From Lactiplantibacillus garii (GTDB lineage: Bacteria; Bacillota; Bacilli; Lactobacillales; Lactobacillaceae): a DNA stretch of 64,000 nt. Below the pieces are notes generated by a model. That model was not told the origin of the DNA and searched no databases. It was given only the letters and a program-made list of their open reading frames with translations. The DNA is taken from NCBI RefSeq assembly GCF_003885105.1, contig NZ_QWZQ01000012.1:1-64000 (forward strand), given 5' to 3'. This document shows, piece by piece, positions 17,346-26,624 of the stretch (positions are counted from its first letter, which is position 1; the number at the start of each line of letters is the position of its first letter). Position numbers and translations under genes: made by a program.

Positions 17346-17365
17346 ATGATAACTAGATTATCACA
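17346..17365. promoter_or_regulatory. Possible operator upstream of the MFS exporter
   Basis: The inverted repeat TGATAA-CTAGA-TTATCA lies in the 5' region of the exporter gene, where a local or distant repressor could bind. No regulator gene is adjacent. Confidence 0.4.
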
Positions 17366-17407
17366 TTTTTTGCGGGAAATGACAGTTATTTCCCGGGAAA
17401 TTTTTCG

Positions 17408-17442
17408 TCAAAAATAGTCCGAATCACGCGGATTCGAACTAT
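17408..17442 (-). terminator. Terminator of the GH1 gene
   Basis: A 12-bp stem (ATAGTTCGAATC with GATTCGGACTAT) followed on the minus strand by TTTTT. Confidence 0.85.
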
Positions 17443-17450
17443 CCTTCCAG

Positions 17451-18932
<1,482 letters not shown>

Positions 18933-18967
18933 TCACCTTTTCTAATTATTAACCTATGTTTTTTAAA

Positions 18968-18981
18968 TGAATGCGCTTACA
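18968..18981 (-). promoter_or_regulatory. cre-like site upstream of the GH1 gene
   Basis: Minus-strand TGTAAGCGCATTCA matches the cre consensus with one deviation and lies about 42-55 bases before the start codon. Confidence 0.65.
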
Positions 18982-19026
18982 CTAAATAATACGCATTTTT
19001 GTTGGCCGACGCAACCAGCACCGAAA

Positions 19027-19066
19027 AAAATAACCGGGCAGCTTTGATAAACTGCCCGGTTATTTT
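19027..19066 (-). terminator. Terminator of hsp20
   Basis: 15-base perfect arms (AAAATAACCGGGCAG/CTGCCCGGTTATTTT) 18 bases after the Hsp20 stop. Confidence 0.9.
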
Positions 19067-19083
19067 CAAATTTGACGGTCTAA

Positions 19084-19506
19084 TTATTGAATTTCAATAT
19101 GGCCTTCGCTTTTAGCAGGTGCCGTTTTTGGTAACGTAATCGTTAGTACACCATCCGCTTGAGTTGCACTGATCTTGTCAGCGGCCACGTTTGGTAACGC
19201 ATATTGCCGTTGTAACGTGCCAGCATGGCGCTCATTCATGACAACGTTTTGATCCTTATCCTCGTGATCTACGAAGCTTTCCTTTTGAACCTTGATGGAT
19301 AAAACGTTATCCCGATAATCTAACTTGACGTCCTTCTTATCAATGCCCGGCACGTCAACCTTAACTTGGTAACGGTCATCATTTTCATCAATATCGGTCT
19401 TTAAAACCTGGGTCATATTTTCAAACGGTGCCCAGAAACTTTCAGCCATCCGTTCAAACGGATCCAACATCCCAAAGTCATTCCGATTCATTAAAGTATT
19501 AGCCAT
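19084..19506 (-). CDS. Small heat shock protein, Hsp20 family
   Basis: A 140-residue alpha-crystallin-type chaperone that holds unfolding proteins during stress. The crystallin core runs from about residue 38 (DIDENDDRYQVKVDVPGIDKKDV) to 128 (GVLTITLPK), ending with the short C-terminal tail. Length fits the family. A CIRCE element and a CtsR-like box precede it, predicting dual HrcA and CtsR control. GGGGA precedes the ATG. Confidence 0.95.
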   Translation of the reverse strand: MANTLMNRNDFGMLDPFERMAESFWAPFENMTQVLKTDIDENDDRYQVKVDVPGIDKKDVKLDYRDNVLSIKVQKESFVDHEDKDQNVVMNERHAGTLQRQYALPNVAADKISATQADGVLTITLPKTAPAKSEGHIEIQ

Positions 19507-19568
19507 ACTAACAGTCCCCTTTCAATATTACTTTTTGGCTAGTTAAACGGGTCAGCGGTTGAAACACC

Positions 19569-19585
19569 TTTGACCTTTCCTGACC
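19569..19585 (-). promoter_or_regulatory. CtsR-like box upstream of hsp20
   Basis: On the minus strand GGTCAGG-AAA-GGTCAAA fits the tandem heptamer recognised by CtsR with two deviations in the first repeat. Confidence 0.6.
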
Positions 19586-19627
19586 TTCAACTTATATCCT
19601 ACCAGCTTTATTAAAAGATGCAACAAT

Positions 19628-19654
19628 TTAGCACTCTCTGTGTTTAAGTGCTAA
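19628..19654. promoter_or_regulatory. CIRCE element (HrcA operator)
   Basis: TTAGCACTC, nine bases, then AAGTGCTAA: the CIRCE inverted repeat with a single deviation from GAGTGCTAA. It lies upstream of hsp20 and could also influence the divergent PspC-like gene. Confidence 0.85.
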
Positions 19655-19744
19655 TCTTTTACCATTAAAGTGCACTTAAATTAGTAGCCGGTTAGCCGCA
19701 AACCTGCTACATTATAGGTAACGATTAAAGGAGGGGCTATATTT

Positions 19745-19939
19745 ATGAAAATCAACATTCACCGTTCCGCACATAACCGGGTCTTTGCGGGAGTTCTGGG
19801 CGGGTTAGCCGAGCATTTTAACTGGAACGCGAACGTCACCCGCTTACTATTTGTCATTCTTACCATTACCCCGATGTTTCCGGGCTTAATTGCGTACCTC
19901 ATCTTATGGTTATTGATGAAGGATCCGGTTGAAGACTAA
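19745..19939 (+). CDS. PspC domain protein
   Basis: A 64-residue protein made of one PspC domain: a basic start (MKINIHRSAHNRVFAGVLGGLAEH, in part), the N-W-N turn and a hydrophobic span of about residues 33-57. PspC proteins are small inner-membrane stress proteins related to the phage-shock response. AAAGGAGG precedes the ATG. Divergent from hsp20 and its stress operators, so joint stress control is possible. Confidence 0.88.
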   Translation: MKINIHRSAHNRVFAGVLGGLAEHFNWNANVTRLLFVILTITPMFPGLIAYLILWLLMKDPVED

Positions 19940-19948
19940 ACTGACCTT

Positions 19949-19978
19949 GGCGGACACTTAGCGGTGTGCGTCTTTTTT
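19949..19978 (+). terminator. Terminator of the PspC-like gene
   Basis: Hairpin around GGACAC/GTGTGC followed by TTTTTT, directly after the stop. Confidence 0.75.
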
Positions 19979-20065
19979 AATGACCAGATACCTCCCCGTC
20001 ATATTTGTCATTTTCAGTCATCAATTTGTCAAACATTTTAATATCCAAAAATAACGCCTATCATA

Positions 20066-20071
20066 TATAAT
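20066..20071 (+). promoter_or_regulatory. Minus-10 element before the cation ATPase leader
   Basis: A perfect TATAAT in an AT-rich stretch; no clear minus-35 partner. A start near 20078 would place the leader hairpin wholly inside the transcript. Confidence 0.4.
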
Positions 20072-20097
20072 ATATTAAACACACTATAACTCTGGAA

Positions 20098-20162
20098 GGG
20101 ATGTGGCGAAATTGGCCTACGTAAAGCGCACGAAGCGCCGTGATTTTACAGAACCTCATCGA
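20098..20162 (+). ncRNA. Structured leader of the P-type ATPase gene, unclassified
   Basis: An outer helix pairs GATGTGG (20100-20106) with CCTCATC (20154-20160) with one mismatch; an inner helix pairs GTAAA (20121) with TTTAC (20145), topped by CACG/CGTG. The 5' part GTGGCGAAATTGG resembles a tRNA-Leu D-arm but no tRNA can be completed. It does not match the yybP-ykoY consensus as I know it. Possibly a metal-responsive leader. Confidence 0.45.
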
Positions 20163-20192
20163 TAATATAATAAATTTTTAGGAGTGGATTGA

Positions 20193-22928
20193 ATGATAAA
20201 AGATAATGTCCATAGATTGACCCCCACGGAAGAAACTACTGATGATCAGGCAACCCCTGATCCGGTCAAGTTGTGGCAGCTTGATGAATCAGCCTTAGCC
20301 GCTAAGTACCATACGAATCCTCAGGATGGACTGAGCGCCGCCGAAGCTGCCGACCGTTTACAACACGACGGTCGAAACGAACTGGAAACCAAACGGACGT
20401 CCCGGTTCGTACAATTCATCAAGCAGTTTAATAACAGTATTATTTATATTTTGGCAGCCGCCGCGATTTTAACGTTCTTCATGCACCGTTACTCGGATTC
20501 CATCGTTATTGGGTTGGTGATCATCGCCAACGCCATTATCGGTTACGTCCAGGAACGGCAAGCCGGGAACGCCCTCGAGCGGATTCGTGAAATGCTGATT
20601 TCCAAGAACTTTGTAATTCGGGACGGGCAAAAGCTCGAAATCGACGCCCGCGACCTAGTTGTTGGGGACTTAGTCAACCTGGAAGCTGGTGACGCGGTTC
20701 CCGCCGACATGCGGCTCATTTCCGCGGATAATTTCAACGTTCAAGAATCCGTTTTGACCGGTGAAACGAACGCCGTGGAAAAGCAGGAAGAACCGATGCC
20801 CGCCGACCAGCTGGCCCTAGCTGACCGTAAAAATATGGTTTACGCTTCGACCGCCGTCACCAGCGGGTCCGCCTTCGGAATCGTCACGGCAACTGCCGAA
20901 AATACTGAAATCGGACATATCCAACAATCCGTTAGTGAAGTTAAACAGACTTCCACACCGTTAATGCGCAACTTAAATTCCTTGGGGCTCTGGCTGTCGG
21001 TAGCCATCGTTATTGCCGCCGTCCTCCTGTTCTTATTAGGAATGGTTACAAACATTTACAGCCTGCCAACCTTGTTGATCGCTGTCATTACCATGGTCGT
21101 GGGTTCCATGCCCGAAGGTTTACCGGCCAGTACGTCGGTTGTTCTCGCCATGGGGACCCGCCAGATGACCAAGAAAAACGTCATTGTAAAGTCGCTGCCC
21201 GCCGTGGAAACTTTAGGTGCCGTGGACATCGTGAATACCGACAAAACCGGGACCTTAACTAAGAACGAAATGACCGTCACCAAGGTCATCACACCCGCGA
21301 ACACGTTTGACGTAACTGGGGTGGGTTACGACGACAACGGTGGTGTTAACTTTGACGGTGCCCTGAAATTACGCGGTAAGACCGTGGACTGGCACGCTGA
21401 TCCCAACATGGAATGGTTAGTGAACATTGCTGGTCAAACGACCGACGCCCAACTACACTTTGAAAATAACCGCTGGGAGTTAACCGGTGAACCAACCGAC
21501 GGCGCCCTGACCACCCTGTACCGGAAAATGACCGGTCACGACCCCGAAGTTGCCGAAGTGGATTCGTTACCGTTCGACTCGGCGTTTCGTTTTTCAGCCC
21601 GGTTAGCCGACTTAGACGGCCAACGGTTACTGATGGTCAAGGGGTCACCCGCGACCGTTCTGCGGTTGACGAACCAAGCGGATCAGCCAGCCTACTGGGA
21701 ACGCGCCATGGCAAACTTAACGGCGGACGGTTTACGCGTCGTAGCGTTAGCCTACCAAGTCGTTCCTAAGACCGTTACGGAAATTGATGCGCAACAAATT
21801 GGCGGCTTGAACTTAGCTGGTTTGGTTGGGATCATTGACCCACCGCGTGAAGAGGCCGCAAACGCCATTGCCGAATTGCGTCAAGCCGGGGTACAGGTCA
21901 AAATGATCACCGGGGATCATCCCGATACCGCGATGGCCATTGCGAACAAGCTAAATTTAGCCCCCCACGTTAACGCCATTACCGGTCCTGAAATCGATGC
22001 CATGGACGACACCGAACTCAAGGCCAAGATTGACGATTACAACGTTTTTGCCCGGGCAACGCCGGATAACAAGTTACGTATTGTTCGCGCCCAACAGGCT
22101 AACGACCACGTAGTTTCAATGACTGGTGACGGGGTCAACGACGCCCCCGCCCTTAAGCAGGCCGATATCGGGGTTGCCATGGGGATCAAGGGGACCGAAG
22201 TTGCCAAGGAATCGGCCGACATGGTCTTAGCCGACGACGACTTTGCGGACATCGTGGCCGCCGTGCGGGAAGGCCGGCACGTCTTCGATAACATCCGTAA
22301 AACCATTCGGTTCTTACTCCCAACGAGTTTTGCCGAAGGGCTGGTCGTAATTATTAGTATTTTAATGGGCCACGACCTGCCCCTCTACCCGACCCAGTTA
22401 CTTTGGATCAACATGGTATCCGCGCTGACCATCCAGTTCGCGTTCATTTTTGAGCCGCCCGAGGCCGGAATTATGGCACGGGGGCCCCGTAACGTTAAGG
22501 CCGGATTATTAAACAAACTCGACTCGTTTGAGATCATCTACGTTTCCCTGCTGATTTCCGGGTTAGGGATCTTCGCTTACGATTACCTGACCGCGATTGG
22601 CCTGCCAAACGTAATTGGTAGTACGATGTCGTTAAACATCATTATTTTTGGTAAGATCTTCTATCTGTTTAACTTGCGGAACGACCACCCGGTTATTTCC
22701 AAGTACTTCTTCCAAAACAAGATGGCGTTTTACATCATCGCAATCCTGATTGTTTTACAGTTAGGGATCATTTACCTGCCGTTCATGCAGTCGGTCTTCC
22801 ACACGACTAGCATCAACTTCTGGTACGGTTGGGGCATCCCGATCATTTGCGGGATCATTGTCTTAATCGTAACGGAAATCGGTAAATTTCTCCGTTTCCG
22901 TTTCTCACGAGATGAAGTGTTGAACTAA
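20193..22928 (+). CDS. P2-type cation-transporting ATPase
   Basis: A 911-residue ion pump. N-terminal cation ATPase domain (about 30-100), actuator with VLTGET (near 190), transmembrane PEGLPAS motif characteristic of P2A calcium/manganese pumps, phosphorylation site D350 in NTDKTGT, nucleotide-binding KGSPATVL, hinge TGDGVNDAPALKQADIG, and six C-terminal transmembrane segments. It probably exports Ca2+ or Mn2+ from the cytosol; the ion is not decided by sequence. A structured leader of unknown class precedes it and AGGAG lies 8 bases before the ATG. Own terminator follows. Confidence 0.92.
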   Translation: MIKDNVHRLTPTEETTDDQATPDPVKLWQLDESALAAKYHTNPQDGLSAAEAADRLQHDGRNELETKRTSRFVQFIKQFNNSIIYILAAAAILTFFMHRYSDSIVIGLVIIANAIIGYVQERQAGNALERIREMLISKNFVIRDGQKLEIDARDLVVGDLVNLEAGDAVPADMRLISADNFNVQESVLTGETNAVEKQEEPMPADQLALADRKNMVYASTAVTSGSAFGIVTATAENTEIGHIQQSVSEVKQTSTPLMRNLNSLGLWLSVAIVIAAVLLFLLGMVTNIYSLPTLLIAVITMVVGSMPEGLPASTSVVLAMGTRQMTKKNVIVKSLPAVETLGAVDIVNTDKTGTLTKNEMTVTKVITPANTFDVTGVGYDDNGGVNFDGALKLRGKTVDWHADPNMEWLVNIAGQTTDAQLHFENNRWELTGEPTDGALTTLYRKMTGHDPEVAEVDSLPFDSAFRFSARLADLDGQRLLMVKGSPATVLRLTNQADQPAYWERAMANLTADGLRVVALAYQVVPKTVTEIDAQQIGGLNLAGLVGIIDPPREEAANAIAELRQAGVQVKMITGDHPDTAMAIANKLNLAPHVNAITGPEIDAMDDTELKAKIDDYNVFARATPDNKLRIVRAQQANDHVVSMTGDGVNDAPALKQADIGVAMGIKGTEVAKESADMVLADDDFADIVAAVREGRHVFDNIRKTIRFLLPTSFAEGLVVIISILMGHDLPLYPTQLLWINMVSALTIQFAFIFEPPEAGIMARGPRNVKAGLLNKLDSFEIIYVSLLISGLGIFAYDYLTAIGLPNVIGSTMSLNIIIFGKIFYLFNLRNDHPVISKYFFQNKMAFYIIAILIVLQLGIIYLPFMQSVFHTTSINFWYGWGIPIICGIIVLIVTEIGKFLRFRFSRDEVLN

Positions 22929-22942
22929 TTAAAACCACTATC

Positions 22943-22979
22943 AACGCGGTGTTTTCCAAACGGAAACACCGCGTTTTTG
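22943..22979 (+). terminator. Terminator of the cation ATPase gene
   Basis: AACGCGGTGTTTTCC/GGAAACACCGCGTT stem with TTTTT. Confidence 0.92.
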
Positions 22980-23077
22980 CGCCCTATTAATCGATAGTTA
23001 AAACCAATCAATCTTGCCGCTAATCCGTGCTACGATAAGGTTAGCGGAATGATTTAGTTGGAAAAGAGTTGAGTAAA

Positions 23078-23368
23078 ATGTCTAAATATAAAGCAGGCAG
23101 TTACAAAATCATCGCGGATGGTTACTTACACGACCTTCCCGTTAAATTCACTTTTTCTGATGACCAGATTACCGGTATCGAAATTAAACCCGGGACCAAA
23201 CTCCACGGACTTGAAAAGCAGGCACTGCCCCAAGTTATTGACCGCATCTTAACCGAACAGACCCCCGATATTGACGCCGTGACCGGGGCAACCGTTTCTA
23301 GTGACGGTCTTACAGACGCGTTAACTGACGTGATCGATCAAATGCCGGCAACGGTCAGCAAATATTAA
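23078..23368 (+). CDS. Stand-alone FMN-binding domain protein
   Basis: A 96-residue protein consisting of one FMN_bind domain. D66-AVTGAT72-VSS is the flavinylation-type motif, in which the last Thr of the GAT can carry covalent FMN. Such domains usually occur at the surface or fused to reductases; here there is no signal peptide or membrane segment, so the protein should be cytosolic. No flavin transferase is nearby. I start at the ATG of MSKYKAG; a TTG three codons earlier is possible. It may donate electrons to a soluble reductase such as the one at 47982-49376; that is inference. Confidence 0.8.
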   Translation: MSKYKAGSYKIIADGYLHDLPVKFTFSDDQITGIEIKPGTKLHGLEKQALPQVIDRILTEQTPDIDAVTGATVSSDGLTDALTDVIDQMPATVSKY

Positions 23369-23418
23369 TATTCACACAACTTGGTAGCGGTCGGATTCTA
23401 CCGTTTCCAGGGAAAATA

Positions 23419-23461
23419 GGGGCACCCAGGATTTCAAAACTAGTGAAATTCTGAGTGCCCC
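23419..23461. terminator. Strong hairpin between convergent genes
   Basis: 18-base arms (16 of 18 paired) around GGGGCAC/GTGCCCC with a 7-base loop. T tracts are weak on both sides, so termination is likely but not certain. Confidence 0.5.
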
Positions 23462-23492
23462 TTAAACTAACATTTTCATCAAACACTAAAAT

Positions 23493-23527
23493 AAACGTCC
23501 CATCAGGCAACCGCTTGGTGGGACGTT
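23493..23527 (-). terminator. Terminator of the thioesterase/acyl-CoA operon
   Basis: AAACGTCCCA...TGGGACGTTT arms followed on the minus strand by TATTTTA, 18 bases after the thioesterase stop. Confidence 0.8.
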
Positions 23528-23544
23528 TCGTTGGAATAATTATT

Positions 23545-23985
23545 TTAAACATCAAATTTACTCATAAGTTCATTAAGCTTGGTTTGTTGTTCCGCGTCAG
23601 TAACAACGTACGGTTTAACGAGTACTGGTCGAAGTTTCTCACTGACCGCTACAAAGACCATTAAACCCTCACCAATCTTTGTCGCGGTGGAATCTTCAAA
23701 GCCCTGGCTAAAAATACTAACGGCAAACGTCATCGAATGGTGCCCAGTTTTGAGCAGCGTCACGCGAAACCAGATATGGTCGCCAACGTGCGCGGGGCAC
23801 GCAAAATTAAAGTTTTTAATGGCAACGGTCAGAACCCGCGATTGGCTATACCGGTTGGCCAACACCCCCACGGTGGAATCGCAATGCTTTAACAACACCC
23901 CACCGTGCAAAATATTTAGATGATTTAACATGCCGGACGAGACGAAGAAGTCGCCCATCTCAACTTGATAAAATGCGTTTTTCAT
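23545..23985 (-). CDS. Hotdog-fold acyl-CoA thioesterase
   Basis: A protein of about 146 residues with the acyl-CoA hydrolase hotdog pattern: NHLNILHGGVLLKHCDSTVG (helix with the catalytic Asp region), then VLTVAIKNFNFACPAHVGD. It would release a free acid from its CoA ester. As last gene of the operon with ligase, CoA transferase and acyl-CoA dehydrogenases it could free the reduced product and recycle CoA. Start uncertain between GTG 23994 and ATG 23985; neither has an ideally spaced ribosome site. Confidence 0.8.
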   Translation of the reverse strand: MKNAFYQVEMGDFFVSSGMLNHLNILHGGVLLKHCDSTVGVLANRYSQSRVLTVAIKNFNFACPAHVGDHIWFRVTLLKTGHHSMTFAVSIFSQGFEDSTATKIGEGLMVFVAVSEKLRPVLVKPYVVTDAEQQTKLNELMSKFDV

Positions 23986-24019
23986 GCCGTTCACCGATCC
24001 TTCATTTAAATTTTTAGCC

Positions 24020-24358
24020 CTAAGCTTCCATTGTGACTCCCCAGCCAGAATCGTGCCCAGCGTGGTCGTGACTAATAATGGGACTATCCGTTTGGGCAGC
24101 TAAAACCAGTTGGTGCTTTTTAACTTTTCCGGAACTCGTCCGGGGAAGCTGGGCAACAATTTTAATCTTTTCTGGCCAGAACTTCTTAGCTACCCCCCGC
24201 GCCGCTAAAAAGTTTTTGATCATGGTTAGCGTCAGTCCGGTATTACCCGGAGTTGCGACGATGAAGGCCCCAATAATTTCACCCAGTCGGTGATCTTTAA
24301 GCCCTACCGCGGCGGCCTCCTGAATGTGGGGGTGCCGTAACAGTTCGCGTTCGATCAC
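24020..24358 (-). pseudogene. Acyl-CoA ligase, C-terminal part after frameshift
   Basis: This 112-residue frame carries the C-terminal domain of an AMP-forming acyl-CoA ligase (IERELLRHPHIQEAAAVGLKDHRLGE, then SSGKVKKHQL with the catalytic Lys). It is out of frame with the upstream ligase because of one extra base in a run of eight G residues (minus strand, 24378-24385). With seven G the junction would read DVIIRGGENISAYVIEREL, the normal family sequence. No ribosome site precedes it, so it is not a separate gene. Confidence 0.85.
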
Positions 24359-25616
24359 GTAGGCCGAAATATTTTCGCCCCCCCCGGATGATCACGTCCT
24401 TACTACGACCATCAACTGCCAAAGCCTGATCACGGTTCCAGTGACCCAGATCACCAGTCTTTAACCACCCGTCCGCGGTCAAAGCCTGTTTGGTTTTTAC
24501 CGGATCGTGATAGTACCCGCCAAATACAACCGGACCTTTGACCACGATCTGACCAACTTGGCCCTTTTCGTGAATTGGCCGGTGTAAATCGTCTAAAATG
24601 GCGACCCGCACCCCGTCAATCGGGTAGCCGGCGGTCGTTTGCTGTTGTTTCATTTCAAAGTAAGCCGGCGTCGTGCACAGAAACGGAGCGCATTCCGTTA
24701 ACCCGTAGATGTTATAAACTGGCAATTGGACACTTTTGGCACGCTTGATCAAATCAAAACTCAGCGGGGAACCACCAGAAATAATAAATCTAAGGGAATT
24801 GGGCCGTTTAAACCAGCTCAACACGTCATAAATAACGGTCGGTACCGTGACGAGGTAGGTACAGTGGTACGTCAAAACGGCGCGTTTTAACCCGGCCACC
24901 GAATAGTGCCGCATTAAAACTAAGGTGCTTCCTGCCAACATGGTGGACACTAAGCCGTGGTGAAACCCAATTGCATGGTACATCCCCGAAGGCAACACTA
25001 AAACGTCGTTTGCCGTGATACCATAAATGCGGTTAAACTGAAGCTCACTGTACAAGATATTTTGGTCGGACAGGATCACGCCCTTGGAAAAACTGGTCGT
25101 CCCGGACGTACACATGATGACCGCCGGGTGGTCACCATCCGCCGTTACGGTTTGATGGTGACGGGTCAAAACTTGTAATGGCACTTGACTAAGTCGAACT
25201 GCTTGCCGCTCGTATCCCGCGGGACAATCATTGAGGCTCAACGAATTACGGCCATCGCTTTGGGTTACCATTACGGCCGGTTCCATTCTGTCCACTAACG
25301 CTTGCGCTTCGTCCGGATCCAAGTGGGGATTCAGTGGCAAAACCGTAATTCCCTGCTTGATGCAGGCTAACATTAACTGAACGGCCGTAATACTCGTTGC
25401 CATTTGAATGGCGACCACGGCTCCCCGGGTTAAATGCAGGGTATCCAGAAAATTAACGGCTTGCTCACTTAACTGGTCCACTTCCCGGTACGTTAAACGC
25501 TGCCGGTCTTGAATCAAAAAGGTTTTATCCGGTGTTTTAGTACACCGTTTGCGCCAAACCGCAGCAATCGTTAGGGGAAAGGTGCTCGGCGCTTGCAAAC
25601 TATTCGAATTAGTCAT
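24297..25616 (-). CDS. AMP-forming acyl-CoA ligase, N-terminal part (frameshifted)
   Basis: The large N-terminal domain of an ANL-family acyl-CoA synthetase (CaiC/FadD type), which activates a carboxylic acid with ATP and CoA. The P-loop CTSGTTSFSKG, the NIYGLTECAP segment and the GWLKTGDLGHW motif are present. After KDVIIRGG the frame is lost at a G8 tract and ends in 15 unrelated residues. Joined to the following fragment the enzyme would be about 532 residues, the usual length. Either a sequencing error, a recent inactivation or reversible slippage. GGAGG precedes the ATG. It follows EtfA in the operon. Confidence 0.85.
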   Translation of the reverse strand: MTNSNSLQAPSTFPLTIAAVWRKRCTKTPDKTFLIQDRQRLTYREVDQLSEQAVNFLDTLHLTRGAVVAIQMATSITAVQLMLACIKQGITVLPLNPHLDPDEAQALVDRMEPAVMVTQSDGRNSLSLNDCPAGYERQAVRLSQVPLQVLTRHHQTVTADGDHPAVIMCTSGTTSFSKGVILSDQNILYSELQFNRIYGITANDVLVLPSGMYHAIGFHHGLVSTMLAGSTLVLMRHYSVAGLKRAVLTYHCTYLVTVPTVIYDVLSWFKRPNSLRFIISGGSPLSFDLIKRAKSVQLPVYNIYGLTECAPFLCTTPAYFEMKQQQTTAGYPIDGVRVAILDDLHRPIHEKGQVGQIVVKGPVVFGGYYHDPVKTKQALTADGWLKTGDLGHWNRDQALAVDGRSKDVIIRGGRKYFGLRDRTRTVTAPPHSGGRRGRA

Positions 25617-25632
25617 ACGAATGATTCCTCCC

Positions 25633-26610
25633 TTAACTCGTAACGGGTGTCTTTAACTTACTTAATAGTTGTTTGACAACTGCTTCACCGTCGCCAACGA
25701 TGCCGTAATTAGCAAGCTTAAAAATGGCGGCATCGGGGTCGGTATTGATGGCAATCACGTACTTCGATTGATCCATCCCAATGGTGTGCTGGAAAGCACC
25801 CGAGATCCCCACGGCGATGTAAACGTCGGGTACAACGGTTTTCCCGGTCATTCCAATCATCGTTTCCTTACCAACCCAGCCAGCATCCACGGCGACCCGG
25901 GAAGCCCCGAGACTACCATGTAAGCGGTCGGCTAGTTGTTGTAACAATTTAAAGCCGTCGGGGCCCTGCATCCCACGACCACCGGCAACCACCACTTTAG
26001 CGTCTTCAAGTTGGTCGACCGCTGTTTGTAAGGCTTGGTAATCCACGTCGTCCGCGGCAACCACGTCCGTAACCGCTTGGTTTTTAACTACCGTTGCAGC
26101 CGAAGTCGTGGCGCTCACCGTTTCGTCAACACCCGCGACGTCACAGGTCAACAGTACTGGTGCGTCGCTTGCCAGTGTTAATTGTTGCAGCAAGTTGCCG
26201 CCGTAAACCCGCTTCTGAACTTGCCAACCAGCATCTACCGCGGTCACCGCGTTGATGTGGGTCAGTAGTGGTTCGTGTAACTTGGCCGCCACCTGTTTGG
26301 CAATACTGGTTGTTCCAAAGTCATTGCCGAACAACACGACACTATGTGACTGACCAGTCAAAAACTCACTGATGCTGGCAGCCGTTTGGGCAACTTTAAC
26401 TTTGGAGAACTGGGCGTACGTTAAGACGTCCAGTTCGTTTAACCCCGCCTGCTCGTAGGCTGCAACGGCGGCATCACTGGCAGGTGCCACAACCACGGCG
26501 TTTAACGCCTGATCCTTAAAGTTTTCCTGTGCAAAATGAATTAAATTTAGATTTTTGTCCGTAAAGGCCGGATCGGCTAATAGGACTAAGTACATTGGTC
26601 GTTCTGTCAT
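25633..26610 (-). CDS. etfA: Electron transfer flavoprotein alpha subunit
   Basis: A 325-residue FixB/EtfA protein that binds FAD and passes electrons to or from acyl-CoA dehydrogenases. The C-terminal FAD domain is clear: VVAGGRGMQGPDGFKLL, DAGWVGKETMIGMTGKTV and ISGAFQHTIGM...INTDPDAAIF. The start at MTERPMYL is set by GGTGG 8 bases upstream; the open frame extends four codons further. It lies directly after etfB and before the acyl-CoA ligase, within one operon. Confidence 0.95.
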   Translation of the reverse strand: MTERPMYLVLLADPAFTDKNLNLIHFAQENFKDQALNAVVVAPASDAAVAAYEQAGLNELDVLTYAQFSKVKVAQTAASISEFLTGQSHSVVLFGNDFGTTSIAKQVAAKLHEPLLTHINAVTAVDAGWQVQKRVYGGNLLQQLTLASDAPVLLTCDVAGVDETVSATTSAATVVKNQAVTDVVAADDVDYQALQTAVDQLEDAKVVVAGGRGMQGPDGFKLLQQLADRLHGSLGASRVAVDAGWVGKETMIGMTGKTVVPDVYIAVGISGAFQHTIGMDQSKYVIAINTDPDAAIFKLANYGIVGDGEAVVKQLLSKLKTPVTS

Positions 26611-26624
26611 GATTTTCACCACCG

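Noticed and set aside
20098-20125. tRNA-Leu gene start
   Set aside because: Only the D-arm-like stretch matches; anticodon arm, T-arm and acceptor partner are missing.
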